The notes beneath the pieces are model-generated. The model saw only the letters and a program-made list of their open reading frames with translations, was not told where the DNA came from and searched no databases. DNA of 31,859 nt, taken from Heterotrichella gracilis. Its lineage: Eukaryota; Sar; Xanthophyceae; Tribonematales; Xanthonemataceae. Location of the stretch: assembly GCA_032358255.1 (NCBI GenBank), contig JAULBX010009327.1, positions 1-31,859 on the forward strand, given 5' to 3'. Below are positions 28,710-31,859 of this stretch, in pieces. Both the position numbers and the translations under genes were made by a program. The number at the start of each line of letters is the position of its first letter. Within the stretch, counting starts at the first letter, position 1.

Positions 28710-28796
28710 GCAAAATGGTCCCAGTAGCCAGTGTCCAGTAGCCAGTGGCTAGTGTCCAGTGTCCAATAGCCAGTGGTTCCTGTAGCCAGTGACTAT
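28710..28796. repeat. CCAGTAGCCAGTG-type tandem array
   Basis: About six imperfect units built from CCAGT, AGCCAGTG and GTCCAGT lie in succession in intergenic DNA. There is no dyad structure typical of a terminator or CRISPR repeat. Confidence 0.8.
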
Positions 28797-29727
28797 GCAT
28801 GGCTGCTGTTATAGCAATATTGCTGTGGGCAACCACTCAGACAAGTAGGGCGTGCAGTCGGAACCACGGGAAGATAGCCACGCTGCGTATATGGCTGAGC
28901 AATAGGCACACTGCTGGCGGGTCACTTACAGTCCCTCACAGCAAGCTATGGGAGGCCCTGGGCCTAGAACAGAACCAGGCATAAGCAGCTGCTGAACACA
29001 AAGGCCCATGAATAGTAATCCCAATACCTTACAGCCAACCCGGCCAATGCTCACAGCACAGACAACGGGGTTTTACTACACCAATACTGAACCTCATTAG
29101 AGATACACTGTCACTGACAGTGTCAGGCAGCGGTTTGCTCCTGCCACACAAGGGCTGACAACACCATGCCCACAAACCACCTCACTACCACCACCTCATA
29201 GGTTCAACCCATGGCAAACATGTGGATGTGGCAATACACTCATGAAACCACCACACAAACTGAGCTACTGAAGTGAAACTGGGCCCACATACACTGAATT
29301 ACCAAAATGGCAGCCACTGAACACTCTGAACGCTCAGCCAGTACAGGTATTTATCAGACAGATATCTAAATGGCCACACAAATTGCAGAGAACCTTGTAG
29401 AGCTGTATGTCTAGCTAAAACTGCATAACAGCTCAACACGGCATCGGAGTAGAATCAAACCATTGGCATAAAACCAATGCACAATACGCAGGAATGGCAG
29501 GGTTTGGCTGAAAATGAATCTTCAAAGCCTGGCTGGTTTGAAAATGCAGGCTTAGCAGTGAGGAACGCGGTAAAGCAACGGAGGGTAAGTAACAGGCTAG
29601 GCAAATCAGTGCACACTGGCTGCGTGCCCATCATGATCCCAAGGGATAGCTCGGTTCAGTTCAGGGATTGCTGATGTATTTATTTCCCAAAAGAAAAGGA
29701 GGGAAGACGGTGCTCCACGGATAGAAA

Positions 29728-29842
29728 TGGTACGCTCAAATCTTTGCTTCAGGGATAGTTTGGCTAAAAAAATTGCTTCAGGGGATAGTTTGGCTCAAAT
29801 GTTTGCTTCAGGGATAGTTTGGTTCCTTTCCGAAAGGTATAG
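29728..29842. repeat. Three tandem units of about 31 bp
   Basis: GCTTCAGGGATAGTTTGGCT recurs three times, near 29745, 29772 and 29804, separated by A/T-rich spacers. A weaker fourth copy (GGATAGCTCGGTTCAGTTCA) lies near 29643. Each unit holds TTTGCTTCAGGGATAG. The role is unknown; it lies about 400 bases beyond the kinase gene's stop. Confidence 0.85.
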
Positions 29843-30169
29843 AGGGAAATTTCCTCCCATACCCAACATTATTGCCAGCTCCAACACCAAAAAACAAATA
29901 CGGTGCGACAATGACTCCCTCTGTTCACAGTAAAGCGGCTAGGGTCACCCTAGACCCTCCCTCCTATCCACAGGCTCCCCCACCTTGCCTTACCCACAAC
30001 CTACAGATGTGCTTCCACTGCCAGCCCAGGCAACTGCTGGAGCTGAAAAACCATACAAACCCTAGGGTTGCGGGGGGGAGGGCTGCGTGCCCGGCTCAGT
30101 AGACTGCTCCGGAGACAGCTGCATCCCTGGGGTCAAGGCGAGAGCTGGGGATAGTTGCGTGGTTGGTTC

Positions 30170-31859
30170 CTAGGCCGATCCCGGGGAGGTGTGGCTTTGC
30201 CCCTGGCCCTGGCCCTGTTCGGTGCTGCCTGCGCTGCTGAAAGCGGCCTCCGGCAGCGGATGTGGCTGTGGGTGTGGCTGCAGTGGGGGGCTCGCGCTTG
30301 ATTGGGATGGGGGGTTGGCCGGGGCGGGTCCCTGGGAGGCGGAGAATACGCTCGCGATGAGTCACTTTGATTTATTCTTGTACACATTATTTTCAACAAA
30401 ATATGTTTTGCGAAAAATGAAAAATTACAGAAACAAACATTACTATTCGTACTACGGTCTACCCGCCACGGCTTTTGCGAATCACATGCAACACAACTGG
30501 GCAGTATCTCCACAGCGGAAGCACCGGCGCCCTATCCAAAAACAGGGCCTGACAACACGAGTCATACCTGGGAGCCGGATGTGGATTGCCGCATGGACGG
30601 GTCTGGACCCGGGGGGGTTAATTGGGAATGCAGGTGGGCCGCTGCGCGTCCCCGTGCGGCGTGGTGCTCCTGCTCCAGTATGCGCTTCACCTGAGCGATC
30701 ACGGCCTCGATGCTGGGCCTGTGGGGTGTGGGGTATGGTGGGTGTGGGGATGTCAAGGGTAATAAGATAATGATAGATCCCATTTTTTCATCTATTACTC
30801 TTGGGGATGTGTAAGATGAGGGTATCAGCTGTGTGTGCCGTGGGCGGGGGGTATTGCAGGGTGCTGGGTACATATTGCACACCACCCCCTAGAACATGTA
30901 AACCCAGAAAGTACATCACAACCCTGAACAGCCTGCAGAGCCCACACCTATTGCCTGCACCCACTCCTCGCCGCCTCCTGCAGGCCAGCTGGCGCAGGCA
31001 AGAGACCCAAACCCTATATTCCAAACCCTAAACCCTAAGCAGCACCTGTTGCTGACCTCCTCCTGCCAGCAGGCCTGCAGCAGCTGCGCGTATGTGTACA
31101 ACATACCATAAACCCAAACCCTAAACCTTATATCCTAAACCCTAAGCCGCACCTGTCGCTGGCCTCCTCCTGCCAGCAGGCCTGCAGCAGCTGGGCGTAC
31201 GCTGGGTGGCAGTCTGGCGGCAGTGGGGGCCGCTGCTTTTGGTGCACCACTAGGTAGTACACCCGACCCTCACGGGCACCCTCATATGGGGTCTTGCCAG
31301 TCAGCAGCTCCCACACTGCAAGGAGGGGGGGAAGGGGTGAGTAGGATTTCAGGGACTTTTGCCCTTGTAGGGTTTAGGGATTTTTACGATCATAGGGTTT
31401 AGAGACTTGCCCTGGCAGGGTTTGGGACTTGCGCCATTGGGCCCAATGATGTCTTTATTAATCTGTTGTTGGTTGGCTCTAGTGAGGCGCCTAATGGCCT
31501 GCACCTCCCACCACATGCTCAACCTAGTGCCATAGGATCCGGAAGGCATATTTATTCCCCTGGGGCCATTGCCATGCCAAGCAAAATTACACCCCATTGC
31601 CGTTGACTTTCACCCCCCAACACAGGAACCCCCAAACCAGCCACTTACTGATGATCCCAAAGCTGTACACATCCGCGGCCTTGGTCAGCCTCCTGAGCTC
31701 CAGCACTTCTGGAGGCATATGCGACATGGTCCCACAAGATCCCGAGTACAGGTGCGTCTGGTGCGTCATGAGGGGGCGGGCCACACCATGCCAAAATACT
31801 ACACCCCTATCCCCCAAAGTACCTATCCCATGCACCAAACCAGCCACTTACTGATGATC
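30170..31859 (-). CDS. Tyrosine-kinase-like protein kinase, C-terminal part (runs off right edge)
   Basis: Four exons of a minus-strand kinase gene are visible: about 31757-31649, 31315-31153, 30718-30568 and 30331-30170; frames and phases join. They encode the C-lobe: GTMSHMPPEVL (activation segment end and APE-like PPE), LTKAADVYSFGIIMWELLTG (DVYSFG subdomain IX and the following helix), YAQLLQACWQEEASDRP and SIEAVIAQVKRIL (subdomain XI, with the conserved CW-x6-RP pattern). The CW-x6-RP and DVYSFGI patterns place it in the TKL group. After the domain comes a Pro/Ser/Gln/His-rich tail ending GQGQSHTSPGSA. The ATP lobe, HRD and DFG motifs lie outside the window, so activity cannot be judged. 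The first exon could instead begin at 31798. Degenerate copies of exon ends flank the second exon and the window edge. Confidence 0.85.
30958..31100 (-). pseudogene. Degenerate copies of the kinase exon end and donor
   Basis: On minus, 31100-31039 reads YAQLLQACWQEEVSNR followed by a GTGCTG donor-like site, a close copy of the true exon end at 31200-31153 (YAQLLQACWQEEASDR, then GTGCGG). A weaker third copy lies around 31010-30958. The copies are separated by AAACCCTAAACCCTAAG-type tracts placed at the same point relative to each exon end. They lie in the intron between the second and third visible exons. Confidence 0.8.
31834..31859 (-). pseudogene. Copy of a kinase exon donor at the window edge
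   Basis: The last bases of the window (minus strand GATCATCAGTAAGTGGCTGG) repeat the end of the exon at 31653-31634, including its GTAAGT donor and the start of the intron. The copy lies upstream of the exon. Its far side is outside the window, so it could also be the real end of a preceding duplicated exon. Confidence 0.65.

Larger units (their letters stand above)
28011..30169. other. Long gene-free stretch between mTERF-like and kinase genes
   Basis: No gene is supported in about 2.1 kb. It contains two small tandem arrays (listed separately) and AT-richer DNA than the genes around it. A minus-strand open frame at 28381-28665 lacks an ATG, splice partners and a family. The left end should include the promoter of the right mTERF gene and the right end the kinase gene's 3' UTR. 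Confidence 0.5.

Noticed and set aside
28710..28796. CRISPR-like array
   Set aside because: Units are contiguous without unique spacers, and the genome is plainly eukaryotic.
31757..31798. Reading WHGVAR just before the kinase activation segment, which would replace the DFG motif and imply a pseudokinase
   Set aside because: A good acceptor (CGCACCAG) at 31758 places these residues in the intron, so the DFG motif is more likely in an exon beyond the window.

Overview
The window looks like nuclear DNA of a unicellular green alga, probably chlorophycean. The reasons are: many short GT-AG introns; an ER BiP ending in HDEL; a small protein with a chloroplast-type transit peptide; TGTAA motifs (the usual green-algal poly(A) signal) downstream of several stops; and plant-type TTTAGGG/CCCTAAA tracts scattered through introns. 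The species cannot be named from the sequence. All gene models below were assembled by hand from splice sites, reading frame and family conservation.

Layout, left to right. (1) 1431-5537, minus: squalene epoxidase, ten exons. (2) 6365-8631, plus: PPIL3-type cyclophilin, five exons, head-to-head with the epoxidase. (3) 9772-11367, plus: secreted protein with three copies of a six-cysteine module, family not recognised. (4) 11778-12466, minus: 113-residue plastid-targeted protein with one membrane span, convergent with gene 3. (5) 12916-15548, plus: MYND zinc finger protein with an MSS51-like C-terminal domain, head-to-head with gene 4 and containing a GC-AG intron. (6) 16697-21203, minus: BiP, ten exons, complete. 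(7) 22580-24959 and 25989-28010, minus: tandem pair of mTERF-like genes; the left copy has two frameshifts and two introns that the right copy lacks. (8) 30170 to the right edge, minus: C-terminal part of a tyrosine-kinase-like protein kinase.

The genes do not form a pathway. They cover sterol synthesis, RNA-linked or general protein folding, ER folding, organelle gene expression, cell surface and signalling, as expected of a dense stretch of eukaryotic chromosome.

The most unusual signal lies between the exons. In at least four genes (epoxidase, cyclophilin, cysteine-rich gene, kinase), degenerate copies of exon edges, often with their splice site, lie beside the real exon. Several copies are joined to CCCTAAA-type tracts. 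This looks like a recurring local process that copies exon boundaries into introns and uses or captures telomere-like sequence.
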